Shown one piece after another: positions 6,424 through 12,814 of a stretch of DNA of 12,814 nt. The position numbers and the translations under genes are program-made. The notes beneath the pieces were generated by a model. The model saw only the letters and a program-made list of their open reading frames with translations, was not told the origin of the DNA and did no database searches. The stretch is taken from positions 706 to 13,519 of the forward strand of contig DAJP01000129.1 of NCBI GenBank assembly GCA_002496355.1. Reading direction: 5' to 3'. Position 1 is the stretch's first letter, and every line of letters starts with the position of its first letter. The DNA is from Euryarchaeota archaeon UBA346. GTDB taxonomy: Archaea; Thermoplasmatota; E2; DHVEG-1.

Positions 6424-6996
6424 TCAGATTTGATGCTCCCTGCTGAGGGGCAGACGCGTGAAGATACGGTACTTTTGATCCGGGTCTGATAATTCAAGCT
6501 CGATCCGTTTGGAGATGAGTTTATCGGGGGAGCGAAGGAAATCGATCCGCTCCTGCATTTCCTTGAAAGTGGTGAATGGTTTCTTTTTCCGTTCATCAAG
6601 GATCTCCAACATCATCTTCTTCCCTAAACCGGGCAGGAGCTCAAGGACATGATACCGGGTTGAAATCGCGGAAGCTTCATTGAAGAATTTCACGTAACGA
6701 GCCTCGTTGTTATGGACGATGTCTAACAAAACGTACGGGAGTTCCCCATGAGCAGTCGAGGTGAGATCCTCAAAGTTGATCCGCCCTTTTATTTTCTCGA
6801 TTTTTGTACGAAGCGTAGGATCTTTTCCGACATAGATCCGTTCCCCTGTGGTGAATGTCGCATCTCTCTTTGGTATTAACTCAAGAAATGTGTACTGACT
6901 TTCCCCAATACCATAGACTACCGGGTTGCGTTTGAACGCTGGGAGATCCCCACGTCCTTTTGCCAAGTAATCCAAGACATAGACATAATCTTCCAA
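6424..6996 (-). CDS. DUF655 family protein, probable nucleic-acid binding
   Basis: This 190-residue protein belongs to the archaeal DUF655 family. The N-terminal half (EDYVYVLDYLAKG to about residue 85) is a beta-rich, OB-like region. A central helix-hairpin-helix-like segment (HVLELLPGLGKKMMLEILDERKKKPF, about 116-141) suggests RNA or DNA binding. The C-terminus has ISKRIELELSDPDQKYRIFTRLP. The start is TTG (6994-6996); an in-frame TAG lies three codons upstream and no ATG fits the family's N-terminus. GGGGGTAGGA provides a ribosome site close before it. It lies between rpoF (18-base gap) and ksgA (4-base gap). Its constant place beside ksgA in euryarchaea suggests a ribosome- or RNA-related job, but no biochemical role is known to me. 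Confidence 0.9.
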   Translation of the reverse strand: MEDYVYVLDYLAKGRGDLPAFKRNPVVYGIGESQYTFLELIPKRDATFTTGERIYVGKDPTLRTKIEKIKGRINFEDLTSTAHGELPYVLLDIVHNNEARYVKFFNEASAISTRYHVLELLPGLGKKMMLEILDERKKKPFTTFKEMQERIDFLRSPDKLISKRIELELSDPDQKYRIFTRLPLSREHQI

Positions 6997-7014
6997 GTTT
7001 TCCTACCCCCACCA

Positions 7015-7359
7015 CTATACTACAGAATGTTTTTTCACGATTTCAAGGATATTTTTTATTTCTTTATCATTTGGTGTGTATCGTTCTTTAGCAAAGATTG
7101 CCCGGATATCATCCTCCGTATTCGGAAGAATATCCGCTATCTTATACGCCTGGAGTTCTTCAACATGGTCTAGTTTCATCAAATCAGCAATCAGGTCCTT
7201 TGTCTGCTTTGCAGAAAGTTTCGCGAATTTCTCTGCATGTTCCAAGGCTATTTTCTGCTCATAGAGGAGTTCTTTTCGTTCTTTGCTGATCTTTTTTAGA
7301 ATGTTTTTTACTTCTGCAAGGGAAACGATTTTATCTGTTTCTTCAGTGGACGCTTCCAT
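7015..7359 (-). CDS. rpoF: DNA-directed RNA polymerase subunit Rpo4 (RpoF)
   Basis: The 114-residue protein is the archaeal counterpart of eukaryotic Rpb4 and pairs with Rpo7 to form the polymerase stalk, which helps open-complex formation and transcript binding. Supporting features are the small size, the charged helical N-terminus (SLAEVKNILKKISKERKELLYEQKIALEHAEKFAKL) and the HRDC-like C-terminal region with AYKIADILPNTEDDIRAIFAKERYTP and a final helix ending KKHSVV. Its ATG follows the L21e stop with no gap (TAG-ATG), and GGGGAGAG inside the L21e 3' end can act as ribosome site, so the two are probably translationally coupled. The partner Rpo7 is not in this window. Confidence 0.93.
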   Translation of the reverse strand: MEASTEETDKIVSLAEVKNILKKISKERKELLYEQKIALEHAEKFAKLSAKQTKDLIADLMKLDHVEELQAYKIADILPNTEDDIRAIFAKERYTPNDKEIKNILEIVKKHSVV

Positions 7360-7653
7360 CTATTGTACTCTCCCCAGATGCTCTGGTAGTACCAGAAGGG
7401 TTTTCCGTTTATTGCCGACTGTGATTCCAACAAGGTACGCGTTACCTTGCATTCCTTCAACTTTACCAGTATACCCCTGGAACCGATGATGTGGCATGCC
7501 TTTGTGGACAGCTGAATCAATACTGATACTTACACTCGCTCCCATTTCAAACTGTTGTAACGCTCGTGTTGAAGAGGTAACTCCGCGAGTACGCGGTTTT
7601 TTTCTCATGATATATCTGCTTTTACTACGTGTTCCTTTTGATCGTTTCACCAT
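7360..7653 (-). CDS. rpl21e: Large-subunit ribosomal protein L21e
   Basis: The 97-residue protein has the archaeal/eukaryal L21e N-terminus MVKRSKGTRSKSRYIMRKKP, a very basic rRNA-binding arm. An SH3-like barrel follows, with FEMGASVSISIDSAVHKGMPHHRFQGYTGKV and VGNKRKTLLVLPEHL. Length is normal for the family. It follows pus10 after six bases, with AAGGGGGA within the last codons of pus10 as a strong ribosome site, and directly precedes rpoF. Confidence 0.96.
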   Translation of the reverse strand: MVKRSKGTRSKSRYIMRKKPRTRGVTSSTRALQQFEMGASVSISIDSAVHKGMPHHRFQGYTGKVEGMQGNAYLVGITVGNKRKTLLVLPEHLGRVQ

Positions 7654-7659
7654 ATTTTG

Positions 7660-8874
7660 TTATTCCCCCTTGACATCGATCACATCGAGTTCTTTTACCT
7701 TGCAGGGAATCCCTATGAGGTCACTGAGATTCGGTTGAGTTTTGTTGTCATCACCGGAGACGAATTCCTTGATATAGGTTCCGGATTCTGTCTCAAGCGT
7801 TAAGCTGGCTATGATGCCCTCTACCGATTCAATGGTGCAGTTGTAAATACGTCGTTCCCTAATCTTGTGAGCCCGACGATGGGCTACTCGAGTAGGTGTC
7901 AACTGCTTTATGAGTTGACCCTGTAATGACTGAGCCACCTTTATAAGTTTTTCTTTATTCAAAGGTTCTGATGCTTCAATGGTGACTCGGTAGGTCTTTT
8001 GGAACTCTGCTGCCTTGATGCGGGCGATCTCCTCTCGATTGGAGAACCGGAGCTGTGAGATTTCAATGATATCTTTAAAAGTCGTGTTTGTCTCTGTTTC
8101 CAAGACCGCTAAGTCGATGTGGCGTTTCTTTGGGTTTTTCACCTCCAGGATGAATGGTCGTCCGGTGCCCAGCATCCGAGCATCGATATCCTCCCGTCCA
8201 CTTCCGTGGAATGATTCATCAGTCGCTTGCGTCATTTCCAAGGCTTTCTTCGCTACAAGTTCCTCAACCGTGGTTTCATAGAGTTTTCCGGTATAGTTGC
8301 ATCTCTTGCAGCCTTTTCCTTGGCAGATTTGGCAAGGCCATTTCGTCTGAGGGATCCCCCGTTGGTATTTCTTGTAACGCCCGTAGATGAACAATGAGCC
8401 AATCTGCAGGGTCACATGGTCAAAGGCGGTATCAATGACTGCCATGATGTCAGGATTGGGGATATCCACGGTTTTCTTAAGCTGTGGCTCCAGGATTTTC
8501 CCGATTTCCCGGTTGATCTCCATCTTCATTGGCTCAGCGTCCTGTAATTTCTCTTGGTCCCAGAGATGTTGTTCTTTTTCCTGGATGTCCTCATCGATCT
8601 TTGAGCCGATGAGGAACGTCTCGAACTCGTATTCCTCTAATGCTTTTGTTATGATACCTGCGAAATGAGCAATCTCATCGGTGAGCCCTTCACATAACCA
8701 GCAGTCCTTGGCAAATGTTTTGTGTTTCTGATGAAGTTGTGTACGAAGAAACAGTCCTTTCTCTGCATTGCTGCCTTTTTTGATTTCCTTCCTAAATAAC
8801 CGGCCCAGGCAGGAATCACAGAAGGCATGTTCCTGAAGGAGGTGTTCTGCTTGCGAGAGGGATTGAGCCTTCAT
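7660..8874 (-). CDS. pus10: tRNA pseudouridine synthase Pus10
   Basis: This 404-residue enzyme isomerises uridines 54 and 55 in the T-loop of archaeal tRNAs. The N-terminal zinc site is formed by CDSC (19-22) and CWLC (58-61), followed by a THUMP-like domain to about 170. CQIC (181-184) and CKRC (189-192) give a second four-cysteine cluster. The catalytic domain holds HGSGREDIDARMLG (223-236); the catalytic aspartate lies in the EDID element. The C-terminal half contains KPNPKKR-like basic stretches and VAHRRAHKIRERRIY. It is the first gene of the operon. A TATA box at 8897-8907 would start the mRNA within a few bases of the ATG, and an inverted repeat (8875-8896) lies between them. Confidence 0.93.
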   Translation of the reverse strand: MKAQSLSQAEHLLQEHAFCDSCLGRLFRKEIKKGSNAEKGLFLRTQLHQKHKTFAKDCWLCEGLTDEIAHFAGIITKALEEYEFETFLIGSKIDEDIQEKEQHLWDQEKLQDAEPMKMEINREIGKILEPQLKKTVDIPNPDIMAVIDTAFDHVTLQIGSLFIYGRYKKYQRGIPQTKWPCQICQGKGCKRCNYTGKLYETTVEELVAKKALEMTQATDESFHGSGREDIDARMLGTGRPFILEVKNPKKRHIDLAVLETETNTTFKDIIEISQLRFSNREEIARIKAAEFQKTYRVTIEASEPLNKEKLIKVAQSLQGQLIKQLTPTRVAHRRAHKIRERRIYNCTIESVEGIIASLTLETESGTYIKEFVSGDDNKTQPNLSDLIGIPCKVKELDVIDVKGE

Positions 8875-8896
8875 CTAAGGTGCGCAATAGCCTTAG
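8875..8896 (-). promoter_or_regulatory. Inverted repeat abutting the pus10 start codon
   Basis: CTAAGG and CCTTAG form a perfect 6-bp inverted repeat separated by 10 bases. The repeat ends directly at the ATG of pus10 and begins at the TATA box, so it covers the expected transcription start. It could be an operator for a dimeric regulator. Six matching pairs can arise by chance, so this is a candidate only. Confidence 0.35.
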
Positions 8897-8907
8897 TTCT
8901 ATAAACG
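8897..8907 (-). promoter_or_regulatory. TATA box of the pus10-ksgA operon
   Basis: CGTTTATAGAA on the minus strand is centred about 28 bases before the pus10 ATG. The transcript would begin at or a few bases before the ATG, giving an almost leaderless operon mRNA. Confidence 0.5.
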
Positions 8908-8950
8908 TTTCTCTTTGATGATGAACAGCACTAACAACCGCTGCATTCAT

Positions 8951-8964
8951 TTTTTTTAAAAAAG
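8951..8964 (-). terminator. T-run/A-run after the 52-aa membrane protein gene
   Basis: Six T followed by eight A on the minus strand, about 20 bases past the stop at 8984. The T-run may end that transcript before the pus10 promoter; the palindromic T/A tract could also act from the other strand. Confidence 0.35.
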
Positions 8965-8983
8965 GTGAAGAGAACAATATGTC

Positions 8984-9142
8984 TTACGTCAACCAGAGGT
9001 AATAAATCGCCCAGATGAGTGCTACCCCAAACGCAATAGGGGCAATCCACCACCATACCGAGTCAGCCACCCCGATGGTATAGGCTAACGAAAGAAGGAA
9101 TCCCAGGATAAAGATTGTTGTCAGCACATCTCGATATTTCAT
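8984..9142 (-). CDS. Small two-helix membrane protein (52 aa)
   Basis: The frame begins at the ATG complementary to 9140-9142 and ends at TAA (8984-8986). After MKYRD it has two hydrophobic stretches: VLTTIFILGFLLSLAYTIGV (6-25) and VWWWIAPIAFGVALIWAIYY (29-48). A short ADS turn links them, so it should be a helical hairpin in the membrane. A GGAGAG site lies about 11 bases before the ATG, and a TATA-like TTATATTT (about 9202-9209) lies further upstream, so expression signals exist. I do not recognise the family; tiny paired-helix proteins are common in archaea without known roles. Confidence 0.65.
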   Translation of the reverse strand: MKYRDVLTTIFILGFLLSLAYTIGVADSVWWWIAPIAFGVALIWAIYYLWLT

Positions 9143-9199
9143 CTCAGTCTCTCTCCATTTGAGGCGTTGTTCACCTCGTCAGACCACAAACATCTATGG

Positions 9200-9211
9200 A
9201 AATATAATCAT
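9200..9211 (-). promoter_or_regulatory. TATA box for the 52-aa membrane protein
   Basis: GATTATATTTCC on the minus strand, about 60 bases before the ATG at 9142. It would give a leader of about 38 bases that includes the GGAGAG ribosome site. Confidence 0.4.
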
Positions 9212-9240
9212 ATCGGACAATTCTCATAACACAACATGAT

Positions 9241-9280
9241 GAAAAACTACAAAAAAAATAAAAAAAAAGGAAAAAAAAGG
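9241..9280 (-). terminator. Oligo-T terminator after the beta-helix gene
   Basis: Within 45 bases of the stop at 9287 the minus strand carries three runs of eight T, split by CC or A, then another five-T run. This is a textbook archaeal oligo-T terminator. Confidence 0.75.
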
Positions 9281-9286
9281 AGGGTT

Positions 9287-10339
9287 TTAAACCGCCCCGG
9301 TGATATTATAGGGGACCAATGCGGGGTTCTTATCAAAGTTCATGCGAATCCCACCAAGGATCACCTTGGGGAACTTCTGGAAAATCGGTGCTGTTAATTT
9401 CACCCCAATCCAGGTGCTCCAATAGTTCGCATCCCAGACATTCCTGCTGGAGATCTTGAAGGTCGCCTGTCGCTTGTTGTCCATGAAGTTGTTCATCTCT
9501 ATCGTGTTCTCACTGCTTGATGAAAGCAGTAGTCCTTCCATGGCGTTTCCTTCCACGCTATTGCTTCTGATCTCATTCGAACCAGCACCACCAGTGAATC
9601 GAATACCGAGTTTGTTATCACGGATGACATTCCCTTCAATGGTGTTTGCTGTGCTTGCAAGACCCCCAATTGCGATACCTTCCTCACCGTTTCCCGTGAT
9701 GGTATTGTTAAGAATCGAATTGTGGTTGCTGTTCACCGATAAATCGATTCCTTGTGCCCCATTTGCAGTAATGGTGTTGCCTTTGATGAGCGTATAGGTT
9801 GATGTTTGTACCTGAATACCAACATAGACATTATCAAAAATTGTGTTCCCTATGATATTGATCCTGCTCGTGGGAATAGACAAGGATATCCCTTGAACAC
9901 CATTTTCAATGATGTTGTTTTGGATATAGACATCCTCACATAAAGTGGCAACCTGCAGGATGATTTCATCAGAGGAGCCTTTCATGGTGAATCCTTTAAT
10001 CGTGGTATCACTGTTGCCGATTCGTACGACTGGGTCTGTGGTTTGCCCCTCAATGAAAGTTGATTCCCGGTTTTCTCCCATCAATAAGACTTTTTTTAGT
10101 TTGGTATCAACATTCTCTGCATAGGTCCCCGCATAGACATAGATCGTGTCACCACTGGTACAATTGTCGATTGCTTCTTGGATGGATGTGTAGTTCCCAG
10201 CACCACCACCACCAACATACAGGATTCCTCGACCCATCGGTTGAGATGGTTGTCCGTTCAATGCGGTTACGCTACTAGCCCCGACACAGAGTAGGATGAT
10301 ACCTACAATCATACTTTTCACTACTAAGTTCTTTTTCAT
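9287..10339 (-). CDS. Secreted parallel beta-helix (NosD-like) protein
   Basis: The 350-residue product begins with a signal peptide (MKKNLVVKSM to about TALNG, residue 29). Next comes GILYVGGGGAGNYTSIQEAIDNCTSGDTIYVYAGTY (38-73), the classic opening of periplasmic-copper-binding NosD/pectate-lyase-like folds. A run of PbH1 turns (about 90-290) follows, each with N-x-I or N-T-I steps such as IQNNIIENG, IIGNTIFDN, ILNNTITGNG and IEGNVIRDN. The end (NVWDANYWSTW ... PALVPYNI) matches the tail I know from Thermoplasmatota proteins of this type. No enzyme site is evident; glycan binding or a surface structural role is inference. An upstream in-frame ATG adds seven residues, but GGAGG seven bases before the ATG at 10339 fixes the shorter start. 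Confidence 0.88.
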   Translation of the reverse strand: MKKNLVVKSMIVGIILLCVGASSVTALNGQPSQPMGRGILYVGGGGAGNYTSIQEAIDNCTSGDTIYVYAGTYAENVDTKLKKVLLMGENRESTFIEGQTTDPVVRIGNSDTTIKGFTMKGSSDEIILQVATLCEDVYIQNNIIENGVQGISLSIPTSRINIIGNTIFDNVYVGIQVQTSTYTLIKGNTITANGAQGIDLSVNSNHNSILNNTITGNGEEGIAIGGLASTANTIEGNVIRDNKLGIRFTGGAGSNEIRSNSVEGNAMEGLLLSSSSENTIEMNNFMDNKRQATFKISSRNVWDANYWSTWIGVKLTAPIFQKFPKVILGGIRMNFDKNPALVPYNITGAV

Positions 10340-10392
10340 TAAGATTCCTCCTATCAACAATTATTCTATTACTAAAGTAATTCTCCTAGTTC

Positions 10393-10424
10393 ATTTAAAT
10401 GTTTCTATTAAATATATATAATTA
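10393..10424 (-). promoter_or_regulatory. Promoter region of the beta-helix gene
   Basis: Two AT-rich elements on the minus strand, TTATATATATTTAA (about 10408-10421) and ATTTAAATG (10393-10401), could each serve as TATA box. The nearer would leave a leader of about 30 bases with the GGAGG site, the farther about 50. I cannot choose between them. Confidence 0.4.
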
Positions 10425-10496
10425 TCGATATAAGAACAACAGATTATTACATAAAAACAAAAGAACGATTCATCCTCTGATTTGTTTCTTTTCACA

Positions 10497-10508
10497 ACAT
10501 ATTTAATG
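10497..10508 (+). promoter_or_regulatory. TATA box for the DUF1015 gene
   Basis: CATATTTAATGG lies about 52 bases before the ATG at 10555. A start about 26 bases downstream gives a leader of about 25 bases that contains TAGGAGG (10538-10544). Confidence 0.45.
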
Positions 10509-10554
10509 GTCAATCAGATACCGGAATCAACATAACATAGGAGGCTTGTTTCAG

Positions 10555-11859
10555 ATGGTTGAAATTGCGCCATTTAAAGGAATGACCTATAACAAAGGAA
10601 AAATAAAAAAACTAGACGACGTCATGTCACCACCCTACGATATCATCTCTGAACAGCTGCAAAACGAGCTTAATACTAAAAACGAGTACAATTTCGTAAA
10701 ACTCATCCTAGGAAAAATCCTTCCGGAGGATACAGAAACAAACAATCGATACACACGAGCAAAACAATTATTTGATGCCTGGCAACAAAAAGAAATCCTC
10801 ATCCCTTCACAGACCTCTGCGATTTTTCCTTATAAAGTCGATTACATCGTCAATAAGGAAAAGAAACAAATGAACGGATTTTTTGTCCTGCTAAAACTGG
10901 ACCCCGAGTACAAAACTGTGAAAGCACATGAGAAGACACTAGCAAAACCAAAAGCGGATCGTTTGAACCTCATGCGTGCCTGCTACGCGAACCTTGAACC
11001 TATCCAACTCATGTTCATGGACCAAGAAGACTTCATAAGAAAGACCATGGATGCTGCGATCGATGCCCCACTCATTAAGGTAAAAGGCTATGATGGTTTT
11101 ACCCATCAACTCTGGCGTCTAGACGATCCAAACACGATACAAACGATCCTTGACACCCTTGAAAAGAAAATTCTTTTCATCGCAGATGGACACCATCGGT
11201 ACCAGACATCCATTAACTATGCGACAGAGAAACGGGAACAGACAGGAAACCAGGACCCTGATGCTCCTTTCAATTACATCATGGTGGTTCTATGCAATAT
11301 GTTTGACCCCGGTCTTTCCATTCTTCCGACACATCGGTTCATAAAAATGTCTCAGGTCAACTTCGATGACCTTAGTAAAAAACTAGAGCGATACTTCATC
11401 ATTCAGAAGAAACCAGTGACCGATTCTGAGAAGGATTCTCAGAAATTAGGTAAAAAGATCATGAATGAGATAAAAACAGAGAACAAACATGTTCTTGCCT
11501 TATACACGAAGGGGTGTTACTACATTCTAACACTCAAAGATGAACATGTCATGGACCAAGTCGCAGGGGATCATTCAAAAACATGGAGGACACTTGACGT
11601 CTCCATACTGCATAAACTCATCCTTGAGGAATTCCTTGGCATCACTGAGAAGAACCTTGAGGACCATGTGAAATACACACGGGTGGATGCTGAGGCGATC
11701 CAACAGGTTGACGAAGGGAAATACGATTTCTCGTTCCTGATAAATGCGACAAAGATAGACCAATTAAAAGCGATCGCGGACGCTGGTGAGCATATGCCTC
11801 AAAAATCGACCTACTTCCTGCCAAAGATGCTCTCTGGACTTGTCATGTATAAGATGTGA
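10555..11859 (+). CDS. DUF1015 family protein
   Basis: This 434-residue protein is a full-length DUF1015 member, a family found in bacteria and archaea. Signature stretches are APFKGMTYNKGKI (5-17), VMSPPYDIIS (23-32), HEKTLAKPKADRLNLM (125-140) and FIADGHHRYQT (208-218). The C-terminus has YTRVDAEAIQQVDEGKYDFSFLINAT, also family-typical. The conserved H/D/R residues suggest an enzymatic or ligand-binding site, but I know no settled function. The start is ATG at 10555, ten bases after TAGGAGG. A TTG nine bases earlier would sit directly on that ribosome site and is unlikely. No signal peptide or membrane segment, so it is cytosolic. It stands alone, with the divergent beta-helix gene behind it and a convergent methyltransferase ahead. 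Confidence 0.9.
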   Translation: MVEIAPFKGMTYNKGKIKKLDDVMSPPYDIISEQLQNELNTKNEYNFVKLILGKILPEDTETNNRYTRAKQLFDAWQQKEILIPSQTSAIFPYKVDYIVNKEKKQMNGFFVLLKLDPEYKTVKAHEKTLAKPKADRLNLMRACYANLEPIQLMFMDQEDFIRKTMDAAIDAPLIKVKGYDGFTHQLWRLDDPNTIQTILDTLEKKILFIADGHHRYQTSINYATEKREQTGNQDPDAPFNYIMVVLCNMFDPGLSILPTHRFIKMSQVNFDDLSKKLERYFIIQKKPVTDSEKDSQKLGKKIMNEIKTENKHVLALYTKGCYYILTLKDEHVMDQVAGDHSKTWRTLDVSILHKLILEEFLGITEKNLEDHVKYTRVDAEAIQQVDEGKYDFSFLINATKIDQLKAIADAGEHMPQKSTYFLPKMLSGLVMYKM

Positions 11860-11903
11860 CGACCATAATCACAGTAGCTGATTTGTTATTCTGTCAGCAG
11901 AGA

Positions 11904-11911
11904 TTTAAATA
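11904..11911 (+). promoter_or_regulatory. Unassigned TATA-like element between convergent genes
   Basis: TTTAAATA preceded by purine-rich CAGAGA looks like a canonical archaeal BRE-TATA element. It lies between two genes that end here, so it drives no annotated gene. On the plus strand it would start a transcript near 11933, just before the hairpin; on the minus strand it would read antisense into the 3' end of the DUF1015 gene. Confidence 0.35.
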
Positions 11912-11935
11912 CCAGAACGAAGAAAGAAGTATCTG

Positions 11936-11998
11936 GTGAGGAAGGGAAAAACAGTATTCTCATGTTTCTTCTTCATATTTTTTCCCCTCCTTCCTCGC
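11936..11998 (+). terminator. Long hairpin terminator candidate between convergent genes
   Basis: GTGAGGAAGGGAAAAA (11936-11951) pairs with the complementary arm at 11978-11998 (its last bases are TTCCTCGC). This gives about 16 base pairs with one G-U, a 4-base bulge and a loop of about 26 bases. TTTTATTC follows on the plus strand. It lies 76 bases after the DUF1015 stop and its second arm covers the last codons of the methyltransferase gene. It may end the DUF1015 transcript or protect both convergent 3' ends. Confidence 0.45.
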
Positions 11999-12814
11999 TT
12001 TTATTCACAGATTCATCCAATGATTTTTTCAAAACAGAAATAAAAAACAAATCACCTCGAGGGATTGCTATGATATATCCTTGGGGTTCTTCCAAAAGAT
12101 ATGTTTTGTATGATATATCTTCAATACGATGAAGGGAAAATTTATTTTTCTGCAGGAAAGTTTCAACGACATCTGAAGTCTCCTCTGACGTCATCGTACA
12201 GACGACGTAGACGAGAAAACCGCCGGGTTTCACGTTCCTTGCCGCCTGCGTAAGAAGAGTGAGCTGTGTCTGAGGAAGGATACCTGCTCCATCGGTATAT
12301 TTCGCCTCGGGGTTCCTTCGAGCGGCACCAAGACCTGTGCAGGGGGCATCGACCAACACCACATCAAATCTTTTATTCGGCACTGTATCTTCAATGATCA
12401 CTAAAGCATCATATTCTTTACATCGTTGTCTTAACGTCGTTTGCTTTATGGCATCGATCTCATATGCAAACAATTTCTTTTTATTACGCGTCAATGATGC
12501 AAGGGAAAGGCTCTTACCTCCGTTTCCCGCACAGAAATCAAAAATGGAGCCACCAAGGGATGCAGTCAGAAACGAGACCAGCTGACTGCCCTCATCCTGG
12601 ACATGTGCAAGCCGATCCTGAATGACCGTTGAATATTTACTCACTGAGGTGGTAAGAAGCGCAGTAGGCAATTGAGAACGCTCCACGGAGAGGGACTCCT
12701 TCTGAAGCAGCGACATAACCTGATCAACAGTTCCTTTATTGAGGTTCACACAGAGCGTGGTTGGTGGTGATTCATTGAGATATTCAGCCCATTCTTCATG
12801 ATTCTTGAGAACAT
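11973..12814 (-). CDS. NOL1/NOP2/sun-family RNA m5C methyltransferase, 5' truncated
   Basis: The frame is open to the right edge, so the N-terminus lies outside; 279 residues are visible. It uses S-adenosylmethionine to methylate cytosine C5 in rRNA or tRNA. Visible parts: the pre-catalytic WAEYLNESPPTTLCVNLN, VQDEGSQLV, SAM motif I DFCAGNGGKS (92-101), YEID, motif IV DAPCTGLGAARRNPE (Cys158, product release) and motif VI YVVCTMTSEE (Cys205, nucleophile). Both cysteines are intact. Motif I has N where most relatives have P (CAAPGGKT). No PUA domain follows, so it is not obviously NSUN6-like, and the substrate cannot be told. An internal GTG at 12749 is not the start, because the reading continues with family-like sequence upstream of it. 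Confidence 0.88.
   Translation of the reverse strand, partial: VLKNHEEWAEYLNESPPTTLCVNLNKGTVDQVMSLLQKESLSVERSQLPTALLTTSVSKYSTVIQDRLAHVQDEGSQLVSFLTASLGGSIFDFCAGNGGKSLSLASLTRNKKKLFAYEIDAIKQTTLRQRCKEYDALVIIEDTVPNKRFDVVLVDAPCTGLGAARRNPEAKYTDGAGILPQTQLTLLTQAARNVKPGGFLVYVVCTMTSEETSDVVETFLQKNKFSLHRIEDISYKTYLLEEPQGYIIAIPRGDLFFISVLKKSLDESVNKSEEGGEKI

Noticed and set aside
6420..6599. N-terminal extension of the KsgA frame (60 extra codons)
   Set aside because: It lies over the DUF655 coding sequence, has low-complexity Ser/Arg-rich content and precedes the canonical MVKPRFGQHFLID start.
12693..12749. GTG at 12749 as the start of the methyltransferase
   Set aside because: The same frame continues upstream with WAEYLNESPPTTLC, which matches the family's pre-catalytic region, to the window edge.
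1..12814. CRISPR array, transposase, tRNA or rRNA gene
   Set aside because: I saw no regularly spaced repeats, no transposase motifs and no tRNA-like TTCGA-loop/acceptor pairing. The only repeat pair (320 and 2716) is 2.4 kb apart and not array-like.

Overview
The window is archaeal and most likely comes from an uncultured euryarchaeote of the Thermoplasmatota or a close relative. The supporting evidence is a Hef helicase-nuclease (a euryarchaeal hallmark), an archaeal information-processing operon (Pus10, L21e, Rpo4, DUF655, KsgA/Dim1), TATA-box promoters that often lie about 25 bases from the start codon (leaderless mRNAs), oligo-T terminators, and secreted proteins whose domains and C-terminal tails resemble those I associate with Thermoplasmatota genomes. 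The lineage call is inference; no rRNA gene is present.

Bases 1-2960, minus strand except one gene: the start of an unknown gene running off the left edge (1-59), a 44-residue four-cysteine zinc-ribbon-like protein (116-250), a small secreted beta-domain protein (395-799), an unknown plus-strand protein (980-1279), a secreted M28 metallopeptidase (1276-2613), and a start-less remnant of the C-terminus of another secreted protein (2784-2960). A 37-38 bp repeat with 36 of 38 positions identical lies just downstream of both the small secreted gene and the remnant (320-356 and 2716-2753).

Bases 2957-5647: an intact hef gene (minus) and, divergent from it, a small three-helix membrane protein (plus). 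They share an AT-rich promoter region.

Bases 5673-8874 form a tight minus-strand operon transcribed pus10 > rpl21e > rpoF > DUF655 > ksgA, with gaps of 0-18 nt. It joins tRNA pseudouridylation, a ribosomal protein, an RNA polymerase subunit and 16S rRNA dimethylation. A short inverted repeat abuts the first start codon.

Bases 8984-10339: a 52-residue two-helix membrane protein and a secreted parallel beta-helix (NosD-like) protein, both minus. Bases 10555-11859 (plus) encode a DUF1015 protein. Convergent to it is a 5'-truncated NOL1/NOP2/sun-family RNA m5C methyltransferase (11973 to the right edge). A long hairpin and an unassigned TATA box lie between these last two.

I see no transposase, CRISPR array, tRNA or rRNA. 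I do not see an obvious new multi-gene system. The most unusual signals are the remnant with its paired repeat, the two very small genes, and the 3'-end hairpin with its orphan promoter-like element.
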